A stretch of 64,000 nt of DNA from Paenibacillus polymyxa (GCF_015710975.1 NZ_CP049783.1:4879501-4943500); one strand, 5' to 3'. Positions 53,613-63,986 are shown, numbered from the stretch's first letter. Notes: generated from the sequence alone by a model not told the origin. Made by a program: numbers and translations.

Positions 53613-56600
53613 TTATAGATTTTCAATCATGCTTAAAATTTCTTCGATTTCCACTGTATCGTTAAGTCTATTTTTAATACTTTTTGCTATTGCCGAAATT
53701 GTAGGACCCATAAACACTTCTTTTAATGCAAATTCTATGTCAAATTCTTTATGAACCCTTGATACAAGATTGGTTGCCTTTAATGAGTCTCCTCCTAATT
53801 CAAAGAAGTTATCATTTACTCCAATCTTCTGGACTCCAAGGATTTGGCTCCATATCAGTACAAGCTTCTCCTCAATTTCACCGAATGGTGCAGCATAGTC
53901 TACCCCTGTATTAATATTTCCATCAGGGGCAGGCAGGGCATTTCTATCTACCTTGCCATTCGCTGATAAAGGCAGTTTTTCCAACTGTACAAAATATGAA
54001 GGGATCATGTAGTCTGGCAGATCTTTGGAGAGATACTCCCTTAATTCCGGTATTGTCAATTCACTTTCTCCAACTATATATGCACAGATGTACTTGTTCC
54101 CTTGGGGGTCTTCCCTTGTCACTGCCACAACTTCTTTTATTGAAGAATGTTTTAGAAGCTGAGCTTCTATTTCTCCAAGCTCTATTCGGTATCCGCGGAT
54201 CTTAACCTGATGGTCTATTCTGCCCAGGAATTCGATATTCCCGTCAGGCAGCCATCTTCCCAGGTCTCCTGTTTTGTACAGCCTTATCCCCTTTTCTTCT
54301 CTGAAAGGATCTTCAAGGAATACATGGGCTGTTTTTTCAGGGTCATTTAAATAACCCCTTCCTACACCTGTTCCAGAGACGCAGATCTCTCCTTTTACTC
54401 CGATAGGGCACAGGTTCAGGTTTTTATCTGTTATATATAGATTCATATTTTGTATAGGCTTGCCTATAGGAATGTTCTCTCCTTCATGAGCAGCTTCCAT
54501 AGTATATAGAGTAATATCGTCCGCTGCCTCTGCAGGTCCGTAGGCATTAACTACTTTAGTATTTGGACATAGGCCAAACCATTTCCTTACTATGCCGGAT
54601 TTTACGGTTTCTCCCGTTATCAGCAAGTAATGAAGTTTTTCCGGTTTATTCCCTGTATTTTCCACATACTCAAGCATTAAAGCAAGGTATGAAGGTACCA
54701 CCTCAAGGACCGTTATGCCATCTTCTATGATCCGATTCGTAAACCTTGCAACATCCTTTACTATTTCATCTGGATAGATGATAATTTGAGCTCCTATGGT
54801 TAGGGCTGCAAAGAACTGCCATACAGATACATCAAAGTATTGAGGCGAGTTCTGGGATATTATGCTGTTGTTAGTTATACAAAGTTCCTTTATTTCCGCA
54901 TGGATGTGGTTTATCATGCCAAGATGCTCTATCATAGCTCCCTTTGGTACACCAGTTGAACCAGATGTATATATAACATAGGCCAAACTATTTATGTCTA
55001 TATCTAGATCTAGGTTTTCGCCACTTTCAGCCTCAATCTCTTTTTCACACTGGTCAAGGTATATAATTCGGCCTTTATAGTTCTCACTAAGCTGCTGGGT
55101 CACATAATCTGATAAGGTCAACACATAGGCAGCTTTAGATTCCTTAAATATATCAAGCACCCTTTGTGTAGGGTATTTTGGATTTACAGGTATGTAAGCC
55201 CCCCCTGCTTTCCATATACCAAGTACCGATTCTACAAATAAGGGTCCCCTCTCCAGCATGACAACTACGGCTTCTTCTCTACCAGTGCCAGCCTTTAGCA
55301 TGTACCTTGCTATCCTGTTTGCCCTTTGGTTGATCTGGCCATATGTAAATCTACGGCCTTCATACGCTACTGCTATATTGTCTGGACGTACTTTCGTCTG
55401 CTGCTCAAACAGGTGGTGTACCGTCAGGTGATGTTCAAATTCAACCTTCGTATCGTTAAAGCCGTATATTATTCGCTCCTTTTCTTCTTGGGATAACATA
55501 TTGATTTCTGATAGTTTTTTTTCAGGGTTTGAGGTTATCTCTTCAAGGATATTAAAGTAATGCTGAACAAGCCTTTCTACCGTCTCCTTCTTAAACAGAC
55601 GTGTAGCATATTCCATCCATAATATTATATTATGACCATCTGGTATCAACTGGAATGTTAGGTCAAATTTTGATGTTTTACTTTCAACCGGATATTTGGA
55701 ATACTTTAATTCACCACGATGTTCCATAATATGCTCATCAGAAGGAACAATATTAAACATAACAGTAAATAAAGGATTTCTGCTTGAATCTCTCTTTACG
55801 TTAAGTTTTGTCACAAACTGATCAAACCTGTATTCCTGATTTTCATATGCTTCTAAGGAGCTTTCTTTTACTTCTTCCAAGAACTCAGTAAAGGCCTTAT
55901 TTCCCTCTGGGAAATTCCTTAATGCCAGGGTATTTATAAACATCCCCAGTATTCTTTCAGTATCAAAATGAGTTCTTGCCGCTATAGGAGTACCAATAAT
56001 TATGTCTTCCTGTCCTGAGTATTTATACATTAGTGTATTTAATGCCGCAAGAAGTATCATATACACGGTGGCTCCTGTTTGGGAGGAAAGTACATTTAAT
56101 TTATCCATCAAATGACTGTCTAAATCAAATAGCAACCTATTTCCTTCAAAGCTTTGAAGGACAGGCCTAGGATAATCTGTAGGCATATCAAGGATAGGAA
56201 TTTCACCCTTGAACCTATTAAGCCAGTATTCTTCCTGCTTTTTGTAAACCTCAGTGCTAAACAAGCCATTCTGCCACTGGGCAAAATCCTTATATTGCAC
56301 CTCCATTGCCGGAAGGCTTTCACCACTTAATATAGAAACTATTTCATCAAAAGTCCTGATTATTGAAGTTCCATCCGAGACTATATGATGTACATCAAGC
56401 AAAAGTATTTGCCTGCTAGCATGGATTTCTATAAGACCTACTCTTATTAAGGGTGCTTTGCTTAAATCGAACGGTCTTACAAATTCATCGATTATTTTCT
56501 CTACTCCGTCTTCCTCAGACTCAAAATATTCTATAGTAAAATCAACTTCATCTTGTATCCTTTGCACAAGCTCCCCATCAATCATCTCAAAGGATGTCCT

Positions 56601-59600
56601 AAATGCTTCATGCCTTTGTATCAATGTTTTTAACGCTTCCCCAAGGGCAACCCTTTCAATCCCACCTTCAAATAAAATTCCCACAGGTATGTTATACCCA
56701 ATGTTGTTACCCTCAAGATTATTAATGATATACATCATCTTTTGTGCAGATGAGGTTTCATAGTACTCTTTTTCAGAAACTTTAGGTATTCTTTCAAGCT
56801 CAGCCTTACCCATATTTAGGGAATCCTGTTCTGAAATCTTTCCCGATCCGTATAGCTTTGATATCATTTGCTCGGAAAGATCGTATATGCTGGAACCCTT
56901 AAGAAGTTCTACTATGGAAACAGGTGTTTTAAAGGCAACCTCCATCCTGTTTTTTATTTCGGTGGCCATTAATGAATCCATCCCAAAAACAGTTAGTGGT
57001 TGTTTGGTACTTAGATCCTCAGGATTATAACGCAAAACCTTCGCTACTATTGTTTTAATATGCATTTCAACGATATTCTGCCTGCTCTGTATTGGAGATG
57101 AAATAATATCCTCCAGGATATCAACATCCACCTTTGATTTATTTATATTCTCTTGTTGTCCTGACTCATCTTGCAAAAGAGTTTTAAGCACATGTGGAGA
57201 ACTCATGGGTGAGAACCATTTTTCCCCAAACGTTTGCCACGAGAGTATAGGTAGAACCACAGACTGTGCAACAGCTTCTCCAACAAGGTGCTCCATAGCC
57301 CTAATTCCCTTTTCTACCGTTACAGATTCTATGGATTTTTGTATATAATACTCCGGATCACGTTCCATAAACCTTGCAGCCATTCCAACCTCTGACCATG
57401 GTCCCCAATTGATACTCAGTGCAGGAAGTCCTCTCGATAAACGGTAATGTGCAAGTGAGTCCAAAAAGGCATTCCCAGTTGCATATGCTCCCTGGCCTGG
57501 TGAACCAAATACAGAAGCAACTGAAGAAAATAAAATAAAGAAGTCAATAGGCCGTCCCTCTGTCATATGGTGAAGGTTCCATGCACCATTTACCTTAGGC
57601 GAAAGGACCCTATAAAAAGTCTCATCTTTACTAACCTCAAGAAATTGATCATCCGTAATACCAGCAGAATGTACAACACCTCGAATAGGAGGCCTTTCTT
57701 CCTTATCAAAATCTTTAAAAAATCCAGCAAGCTTTTCCTCATCAGTTACATCCACTGATCCAATATATACTGTTGCCCCCTGGGACTCCAGCTTACGAAC
57801 AAACTCAATCCTCTCTGCAAGGCTGCTGCCTGGCTCTACATTGTTCCATTCAGAACGTTTTGGAAATTCTCCGCGTCCAAGCAGTACCAGATGTCTTGCT
57901 CCCTTGGCAACCATCCACTGGGCTGTAATCATACCTATGCCACCAAAAGCACCTGTAATAACATAACTTCCATCGGGGCGAAGATGTACGGGTACTTGAT
58001 GCTGCATATCAATCCGCAGTTTATCGATTCTTGCTGCAAGTCTATTCCCATTACGGAAAGCAATTTGGTTCTCTCCATTACCTAAGACTTCTTTTAACAG
58101 CATTTCCATTTCACCCGCATTGGCCTCTATGTCAAGGTCTATAAGGCCTCCCCAATTTGAAGGCAACTCATGGTAACCTATGACGGTGCCAAGGCCCCAT
58201 ACCAACGACTGTAAGAATGCAGAATTTGGAGTAGCCCTGTTGATCATTTGGGCTCCTCTTGTAATAACCCACAGCTTAAAATTTAATCCCAGATTTGTGG
58301 TTGCTTGTACCAGGTGTTTTAATACAAACAGGTTTTCAAAACAAGCTTTTTCTATAGCTGTATTGCTAACTTCCTGGATCTCAAGGATATTGAGGCTCCA
58401 CATATATACAATACCTGTTAGCTTCGTTTTAATTTTTGAGAATTCATCAAACAACGCTCTAAGATCCTCAATGCTTCGAGGGTTTATATATATCTCACGC
58501 TCTTCATACTGCCAACCAAAATTCTCACCAGGATATACCATAAAGCATTCTTCTCCCCTTTTTTCAAGGAGATTTGCCAGTTCTTTTCCTGCTGCTTTAT
58601 GATCCACAAAAATAAGCCATGCTCCAGAGTTAGCAGCAGCTGTGCGGGTATCAACTTCTTCACTTTTTAGAAGCTCCCAGTTTATCTCATAAAGATAATC
58701 CTTAACTCTTCCAGCATCAGACCCTCCACTATTTCCAAGTTCCTTAGTTCTTATGCCCAGTATTTCGGCGATTAGATTTCCGTCCTCACTATATAGACGG
58801 ATGTTGGCGTTCAAATTATTATCTTTCCTATCTACCATCTGCGTATGACAAAGCATGACAGGCTCCGGCCTTCCATAAAGCTGCACCCTGTCTATTCCTA
58901 CAGGTAGGAATGATTGGCCTTCGTTATTTTCATCTTCATTAAGTGGTGCAACTGCCGCAATGGTAACCTGGAAACAGGCGTCCAATACCGCCGGGTGAAG
59001 ACCGTAGATAGAGGTATCAATCTCCAGTATTTTAGGGATCTCGATCCTGCCAAGAGCTTCGTTATCACCTTTCCATATCTTGTCTATACCTTGGAAATAA
59101 GGACCATAATGGAAACCCATTTGATAGAAGGTTTTATAACATACTTCTTTTCCGTATTCTTTGGTACAATTGCCAAGTATTTGAATCAACTCATCTTTAG
59201 CAGTGATCTTTATGTTTTGCCGTTTTCTTATTGTGCCGGATGCATTGCATGTCCAAGTCTTATCTTGTCCCGGTATCCTGCTTGAAATCTCGAATTTTGC
59301 GGTTTTTGGATCCAAAACCACCTGCACCACAGGTGATACTCCTTGATTTAAAAATAAAGCATTTTCAAACTTTATATCTTCAACTGTATAAAAACCCTCT
59401 CCAAAATAGCTTCTGGCACAAGCCATTCCCAGCTCTACATACCCTGCTCCGGGGAAAACTTCTATACCTTGTATTTTATGATCAGAAAGATACGTCATAT
59501 AGATAGTATTAAGTTCAATCTCCCATATAGGGCTGGAAGTTTTCAAACGGCGTCCTAAAAACTTGTGCTTATTTTTTCCCTGCCTAAATTCACTTGATTC

Positions 59601-62252
59601 CTGCGTTTCCATCCAGTATTTATCCCATTGCCATGGATAAAGAGGGAGACTTACAAACTCACCTTGGTACCGGTAAATCTTGTTCCAATCTATAGGGTAT
59701 CCCAGTGCATATAGATTCCCTAAGTTCTCCAGTATTGAAACCTGTTCGTTTTCATTTCTTTTTATAGAGAACAACTTCTTACCTTCAACGTTTTTAGCTG
59801 ACAGACAATCAGAAATAGAAGCTGCTAAAACAGGGTGAGGGCCCACCTCAATAAATAAGTTATAATTCAACGAAATCATTTCATACATTGCTGCTTCAAA
59901 ACGTACCGGCTCTCTTACATTTTTATACCAGTAATGTCCATCACACTCTGTACCCGTCAGCATTTTCCCTGTAACCGTGGAATATATCGGTATCCCGGCA
60001 GGCTGGGACTTTATTCCTTTTAATGCCTCCAATAGCTCCTGCTCATATGGTTCCATTTGGTAACTGTGATACGCTACATTGACCTTTAAAAGCCGCGCAA
60101 AAACCCCCTTATCCTGCAACTGTTTTTGGATCTGCTCAAGGGCATCAGGATCACCTGACAAAGTTACCGAATTTGGGCTATTGACTGCTGCCATTGAAAC
60201 ACCTTTTATGTTCTCATCCAGCAGGGCCACAACTTCTTTTTCTGGTAAACCTACCGCCAGCATTGTGCCCTTGTTTACTGCTTTTTGCTGTGCACGGCTT
60301 CTGTGAATACTTACCAACATGGCATCTTCAAGGCTGTAAATTCCTGCAACATATGTAGAAGCCACTTCTCCAACACTGTGTCCTACCACCGCATGGGGTA
60401 TAATACCCAAGGATTTCCATACTTCAGTCAAACCCACCTGAACAGCAAAATTGGCAGGTTGAGCAAACTGGGGCTGGTCCAGACATGAATTCTCCTCATC
60501 AGCGAGAAGTTCCTCCAGTAGAGACCATCCAGCATACTGACGTGTAAGTTTATCGCATTTTTCTATCATATTTCTAAACACAGGGTCTTTTTCAAGGAGC
60601 TGTCTGCCCATAGCCCACCATATGGGCCCCATACCTGTATATACAAAAACAGCTTTATTGTACTTTCCTGCCTCAACATTTCCCGCAGACATCCCCTGGC
60701 GTGCTTGTCCTTTAATATACGCTTTCAGGTTTCCTGCAAGTTCTTCCTTTGAAGATGCCGAAACCGCTAGTCTATAGTCATGATGGGTGCGCTTTTTGCT
60801 CATCATGCTTCCAATATCATATAAAGAAATACTTTCTCCACTTCCATTAATAAAATCAACATACTTTTGCGCATAGTTTTTTAGCGCCTTTTCTGAGCGC
60901 GCAGATATGGGAATCATATATGGCCATCCGGTATTTACATTAACTTCAGGAGTACCCTCTTTTTGGAGATCTGTAGCTTCCTCCAAGAGGATATGGGCAT
61001 TTGTTCCTCCAAAACCGAATGAATTTATGCCAACCAATGCGGGTTGCGGCAAAGGCTCCAGGGTCTGAGGAATTCGTATACATAAATCGTCAAAGGGAAT
61101 TTTAGGGTTTGGATTCTTAAAGTGCAGATGTGGAGGTATTTGCTTATGCTTTATGATTAGTGAAGCTTTTATCAGTGCGGCAACTCCTGCAGCGGCCTCA
61201 AGGTGGGCAATGTTTGTCTTAACAGATCCGACAATACACTTTTTATCTTTTGGCCTGTCTGTTGAAACCACTCGTGCTATTGCATTAGCCTCAATAGGGT
61301 CTCCAACCGGAGTGCCGGTGCCGTGAGCTTCAATATATGTTATATCTGAAGGTGATATTCCTGCCTTTTTGTATACCTCCTTCATTAAGTTTTCCTGAGC
61401 CTGCCCGTTTGGAACAGTAATCCCGTCTGTGTGGCCGTCCTGGTTTACACCCGATCCACTTATTACGGCATAAATCCTATCTCCGTCTTCGATAGCATCT
61501 GACAGGCGTTTTAAAACCACAACGCCGGCTCCTTCCCCTCTTGCATAACCGTTTGCACTGGAATCGAAAGTTTTGCACCGTCCATCGGGAGATAAAAAAC
61601 CACCCTTACTTTCCGCTATGGTATACTCAGGTGTAGCTATAACACTTACTCCGCCTGCTATTGCGAGATTACATTCATTATTCAATAAACTCCCGCATGC
61701 AAGGTGTGTTGCAACCAAAGAGCCCGAACACGCTGTATCTACAGACAAACTTGGACCTCTGAAATCATATATATATGAAATCCTGTTGGACAACATTGTC
61801 ATCATCATACCCGTTGCCGAATGTGTATCTAAACTTTCAACCGATTCGTTTTTAAATTGTATTGCTTGATAGTCAAGGGTGAAGCCCGCTACAAAGACAC
61901 CGGTATTGGTTCCTGCTAGCTTGGCCGGATCCAAGCCTCCATCTTCCATTGCTTCCCATGATGTCTCCAGCATCAGTCTTTGCTGTGGATCAAGAAAGGC
62001 CGCTTCCCTTGGAGAAATACCAAAAAACAAAGGGTCAAACTCATCTATTTTATCTAAAAATCCACCATGACAGGTGTAATGCTTGCCTGGCTTTGATTTG
62101 TCAGGATCATAAAACTTTTCTAAATCCCAGCGGCCTTCTGGTAAATCGGAAGTCATATCTTTTCCCGCAGTCAATGCTTCCCAGAACTCCTCAGGCCCCC
62201 TTATTCCTCCTGGCAAACGGCATCCTATTCCTATAATGGCGATTTTATCCAT
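53613..62252 (-). CDS. hybrid PKS-NRPS A: KS-AT-DH-KR-ACP-C-A(X1)-PCP
   Basis: The protein has 2879 residues; the ATG follows GGAGGT. Domains: KS (DTACSGS near 172; EAHGTGT; NIAHLEAAAG), AT (GHSVGEVAS near 624), DH (HKIQGIEVFP near 927 with the LHPAVLDACFQ partner), KR (GAFGGIGMITA near 1436; SSVASVFGSPGQGAYATGNAF), ACP (FGMDSLMA near 1758), C (VHHIVSDGTS near 1957), A (FDVSVW near 2475; code read as DVWELTADD, no match known to me) and PCP (NFFELGGDSLKA near 2821). All catalytic residues appear intact. With DH and KR but no ER, one round should leave an alpha,beta-unsaturated acyl unit. There is no loading domain, so the starter must come from host metabolism. It is the first gene of the operon. 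Confidence 0.95.
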   Translation of the reverse strand: MDKIAIIGIGCRLPGGIRGPEEFWEALTAGKDMTSDLPEGRWDLEKFYDPDKSKPGKHYTCHGGFLDKIDEFDPLFFGISPREAAFLDPQQRLMLETSWEAMEDGGLDPAKLAGTNTGVFVAGFTLDYQAIQFKNESVESLDTHSATGMMMTMLSNRISYIYDFRGPSLSVDTACSGSLVATHLACGSLLNNECNLAIAGGVSVIATPEYTIAESKGGFLSPDGRCKTFDSSANGYARGEGAGVVVLKRLSDAIEDGDRIYAVISGSGVNQDGHTDGITVPNGQAQENLMKEVYKKAGISPSDITYIEAHGTGTPVGDPIEANAIARVVSTDRPKDKKCIVGSVKTNIAHLEAAAGVAALIKASLIIKHKQIPPHLHFKNPNPKIPFDDLCIRIPQTLEPLPQPALVGINSFGFGGTNAHILLEEATDLQKEGTPEVNVNTGWPYMIPISARSEKALKNYAQKYVDFINGSGESISLYDIGSMMSKKRTHHDYRLAVSASSKEELAGNLKAYIKGQARQGMSAGNVEAGKYNKAVFVYTGMGPIWWAMGRQLLEKDPVFRNMIEKCDKLTRQYAGWSLLEELLADEENSCLDQPQFAQPANFAVQVGLTEVWKSLGIIPHAVVGHSVGEVASTYVAGIYSLEDAMLVSIHRSRAQQKAVNKGTMLAVGLPEKEVVALLDENIKGVSMAAVNSPNSVTLSGDPDALEQIQKQLQDKGVFARLLKVNVAYHSYQMEPYEQELLEALKGIKSQPAGIPIYSTVTGKMLTGTECDGHYWYKNVREPVRFEAAMYEMISLNYNLFIEVGPHPVLAASISDCLSAKNVEGKKLFSIKRNENEQVSILENLGNLYALGYPIDWNKIYRYQGEFVSLPLYPWQWDKYWMETQESSEFRQGKNKHKFLGRRLKTSSPIWEIELNTIYMTYLSDHKIQGIEVFPGAGYVELGMACARSYFGEGFYTVEDIKFENALFLNQGVSPVVQVVLDPKTAKFEISSRIPGQDKTWTCNASGTIRKRQNIKITAKDELIQILGNCTKEYGKEVCYKTFYQMGFHYGPYFQGIDKIWKGDNEALGRIEIPKILEIDTSIYGLHPAVLDACFQVTIAAVAPLNEDENNEGQSFLPVGIDRVQLYGRPEPVMLCHTQMVDRKDNNLNANIRLYSEDGNLIAEILGIRTKELGNSGGSDAGRVKDYLYEINWELLKSEEVDTRTAAANSGAWLIFVDHKAAGKELANLLEKRGEECFMVYPGENFGWQYEEREIYINPRSIEDLRALFDEFSKIKTKLTGIVYMWSLNILEIQEVSNTAIEKACFENLFVLKHLVQATTNLGLNFKLWVITRGAQMINRATPNSAFLQSLVWGLGTVIGYHELPSNWGGLIDLDIEANAGEMEMLLKEVLGNGENQIAFRNGNRLAARIDKLRIDMQHQVPVHLRPDGSYVITGAFGGIGMITAQWMVAKGARHLVLLGRGEFPKRSEWNNVEPGSSLAERIEFVRKLESQGATVYIGSVDVTDEEKLAGFFKDFDKEERPPIRGVVHSAGITDDQFLEVSKDETFYRVLSPKVNGAWNLHHMTEGRPIDFFILFSSVASVFGSPGQGAYATGNAFLDSLAHYRLSRGLPALSINWGPWSEVGMAARFMERDPEYYIQKSIESVTVEKGIRAMEHLVGEAVAQSVVLPILSWQTFGEKWFSPMSSPHVLKTLLQDESGQQENINKSKVDVDILEDIISSPIQSRQNIVEMHIKTIVAKVLRYNPEDLSTKQPLTVFGMDSLMATEIKNRMEVAFKTPVSIVELLKGSSIYDLSEQMISKLYGSGKISEQDSLNMGKAELERIPKVSEKEYYETSSAQKMMYIINNLEGNNIGYNIPVGILFEGGIERVALGEALKTLIQRHEAFRTSFEMIDGELVQRIQDEVDFTIEYFESEEDGVEKIIDEFVRPFDLSKAPLIRVGLIEIHASRQILLLDVHHIVSDGTSIIRTFDEIVSILSGESLPAMEVQYKDFAQWQNGLFSTEVYKKQEEYWLNRFKGEIPILDMPTDYPRPVLQSFEGNRLLFDLDSHLMDKLNVLSSQTGATVYMILLAALNTLMYKYSGQEDIIIGTPIAARTHFDTERILGMFINTLALRNFPEGNKAFTEFLEEVKESSLEAYENQEYRFDQFVTKLNVKRDSSRNPLFTVMFNIVPSDEHIMEHRGELKYSKYPVESKTSKFDLTFQLIPDGHNIILWMEYATRLFKKETVERLVQHYFNILEEITSNPEKKLSEINMLSQEEKERIIYGFNDTKVEFEHHLTVHHLFEQQTKVRPDNIAVAYEGRRFTYGQINQRANRIARYMLKAGTGREEAVVVMLERGPLFVESVLGIWKAGGAYIPVNPKYPTQRVLDIFKESKAAYVLTLSDYVTQQLSENYKGRIIYLDQCEKEIEAESGENLDLDIDINSLAYVIYTSGSTGVPKGAMIEHLGMINHIHAEIKELCITNNSIISQNSPQYFDVSVWQFFAALTIGAQIIIYPDEIVKDVARFTNRIIEDGITVLEVVPSYLALMLEYVENTGNKPEKLHYLLITGETVKSGIVRKWFGLCPNTKVVNAYGPAEAADDITLYTMEAAHEGENIPIGKPIQNMNLYITDKNLNLCPIGVKGEICVSGTGVGRGYLNDPEKTAHVFLEDPFREEKGIRLYKTGDLGRWLPDGNIEFLGRIDHQVKIRGYRIELGEIEAQLLKHSSIKEVVAVTREDPQGNKYICAYIVGESELTIPELREYLSKDLPDYMIPSYFVQLEKLPLSANGKVDRNALPAPDGNINTGVDYAAPFGEIEEKLVLIWSQILGVQKIGVNDNFFELGGDSLKATNLVSRVHKEFDIEFALKEVFMGPTISAIAKSIKNRLNDTVEIEEILSMIENL

Positions 62253-62272
62253 AACTTTCGACCTCCAATACT

Positions 62273-62545
62273 TTATTTATATTCTCTTGAATAGCTTGTC
62301 TGATAATCAACTTTACCAGCCACAGAAACTGTGATTTTATGTGGCCTCTCACAGTAATCCAAGACAGAAAGGTCAGTTTCAGTTAATACCCAATGATCAT
62401 ATTGAAGGGAATTATAAAGTCTGACCTCCCTACCAAGCCTCTTACTAAAAACATAAAATCTATTTCTCCCCATCTCATTCTCTATCTTTCGGACTGGTGA
62501 GTACATAATATGCATTTCCTCCAATATTTTGTAGAAGTTTGACAT
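62273..62545 (-). pseudogene. truncated TnsA-like endonuclease
   Basis: This 90-codon frame resembles the N-terminal half of TnsA, the Tn7-type endonuclease that cuts the 5' strands at the transposon ends. GRNRFYVFSKRLGREVRLYN and YDHWVLTETDLSVLDYCERP follow the family pattern (RN..FYS...., .S.LEYD..LLEFDP.V..YCEQP). The usual Glu of the LEYD-like segment reads Gln, and the frame stops before the catalytic Asp and Lys, so it should be inactive. It lies just inside the right end and reads inward, as in Tn7, and stops 20 bases before the PKS gene. Confidence 0.7.
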
Positions 62546-62749
62546 AGTTCTATATATTCGATCTTTGATTAAACACTCCTTTGTTGAAAAAACACCTTTT
62601 CTGTCGAATTCTAAAAAAGTATCGAACGGATTTTTTCATGTAAACGTTTGTTGGAAAAGCGTTATTCATCTTCTAAAGTTTGTTTCTGAACAGATAAGCA
62701 TAGCTGTATCAGTAATGCTATTGCATAAGACTTTTACTTCTCCAGTCAA
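62546..62749. other. transposon right-end leader, no gene
   Basis: AT-rich sequence between the TnsA-like frame and the right-end boxes. It probably holds the promoter reading leftward into the tnsA remnant and the PKS operon, but I could not fix -35/-10 boxes. Confidence 0.4.
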
Positions 62750-62857
62750 GTAGGCAACTTTGTGTCACGAAATAATGACACAAAGTTGCCTACTAAAAAC
62801 AGAAAAATCCTTATAAAATAAGGGTTTCTTTGGTAGGTAACTTTGTGTCGATGTACA
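62750..62857 (-). repeat. Tn7-like right end with three transposase boxes
   Basis: Box R3 GTAGGCAACTTTGTGTCA (62750-62767) and box R2 TGACACAAAGTTGCCTAC (62776-62793) form a perfect 18-bp inverted repeat with an 8-base spacer. Terminal box R1 GTAGGTAACTTTGTGTCG (62833-62850) is followed by the inverted terminus TGTACA (62852-62857). Confidence 0.9.
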
Positions 62858-62862
62858 GTTGT
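62858..62862. repeat. target site duplication GTTGT (right)
   Basis: Identical to 23229-23233 and directly adjacent to the terminus. Confidence 0.9.
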
Positions 62863-62919
62863 CCGTTGAAGTTAACTTTATTGCATTAGTGAACTTAAGA
62901 TTATTGCATAAGTAAAAAT

Positions 62920-62978
62920 GAAGATAAAGTTGTGGCATAAATCATATCATCCATCCTTTATGCAATAACTTTATCTTC
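62920..62978. repeat. inverted repeat with TTGCATAA-type units outside the transposon
   Basis: Arms 62920-62941 and 62957-62978 pair over about 22 bp with few mismatches. Further copies of a (A)GTTATTGCATAA-like unit lie around it (near 62873, 62900 and 63012). Together with the adjacent recombinase fragment this looks like the end-site region of the older integrase element. Confidence 0.55.
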
Positions 62979-63013
62979 AATAATCATCTACTGAATTACA
63001 ATTGAACTTAGAG

Positions 63014-63280
63014 TTAATGCATAAAAAAATCTAAATCCATTTTATTAACCGCTGTCTTCAGATCGTCATCTGATAAATGTGTATATATCATCGTTGCCTG
63101 TACTGATAAATGACCTAGTTGATCCTTCAGTTTTGGAACATCATTGTTAGCCTTATGATATCTAGTTGCAAGTCTCAAAGCATGCACATTTAAAGACGGT
63201 TTACCATAAAGATTAGCATATTTTTGAATTAACTTTTCTATGGATCTTTGAGTAAGTCTTCGTGTGCCTCCTTTTCTTCC
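63014..63280 (-). pseudogene. tyrosine recombinase, C-terminal fragment (right copy)
   Basis: The minus-strand frame encodes RKGGTRRLTQRSIEKLIQKY, then HALRLATRYH, QLGHLSVQATMIYTHLSD and TAVNKMD. It is homologous to the left fragment, but the HSF of HxLRHSFATRYH is deleted (reads HALRLATRYH), so the catalytic site is damaged. No N-terminal half is present. It points inward, opposite to the left copy. Confidence 0.82.
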
Positions 63281-63284
63281 AGCC

Positions 63285-63986
63285 GGGCATGAAGATCATG
63301 TGCTCGCTCTCCCACTCGACGTCACTAATCCGGAACAGATCCGAAATGCGGTTGACCATACGATTGAGAAGTTTAAACGTATTGATGTGCTCGTGAACAA
63401 TGCAGGTATCGGATATTTTAGCTCTGTTGAGGAAAGCGTAGAAGAAGAAACGCGTAAGATGTTCGAAATTAACTTCTGGGGACTCATGCATATTACGAAT
63501 ACTGTACTTCCCTACATGCGCTCACAAAAAAGTGGTCACATTATAAACTTCTCGTCCATTGGCGGTCTAACTTCCTTCCCAACTCTCGGGTATTATCACG
63601 CAACAAAATACGCCGTTGAAGGTATTTCCGAAAGTCTTGCGCAAGAACTGGCTCCTTTTAATATTTATGTGACTTTAATGGAGCCAAGCAGTTTTCGTAC
63701 AGAATGGGGTGGCCGTTCTTCTGCCAAGACTGAGACAAGCATACCTGAGCTTAAAGAATCTATTGTCGGCCATATGCTGCAAGGTATTCAACTTGGTGCT
63801 GGTCAAGAAGCTGGAGATCCTGTAAAGGCTGCTGAAGCGGTTATTAAAGTCGTGGAAACAACGAAACCTCCACTTCGTTTGTTGCTTGGTCAACAAGCCT
63901 ATGATGCAGCAACCTATAAATTTAACAACATGCTTGCCAGCATAGAACAATGGAAAGAAACAACGATAAACGCAGATTACAAATAA
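63285..63986 (+). pseudogene. short-chain dehydrogenase, 5'-truncated
   Basis: SDR sequence begins abruptly at about 63285 with VLALPLDVTNPEQI. It continues with VLVNNAGIGYFSSVEE, INFSSIGGLTSFPTLGYYHATKYAVEGIS (Ser, Tyr and Lys of the catalytic set) and a normal C-terminus. The first ~55 residues with the NAD-binding glycine motif are missing, replaced by recombinase-derived sequence. The open frame from GTG 63264 runs through the junction but has no family N-terminus. It is the right-hand victim of the outer insertion. Confidence 0.85.
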
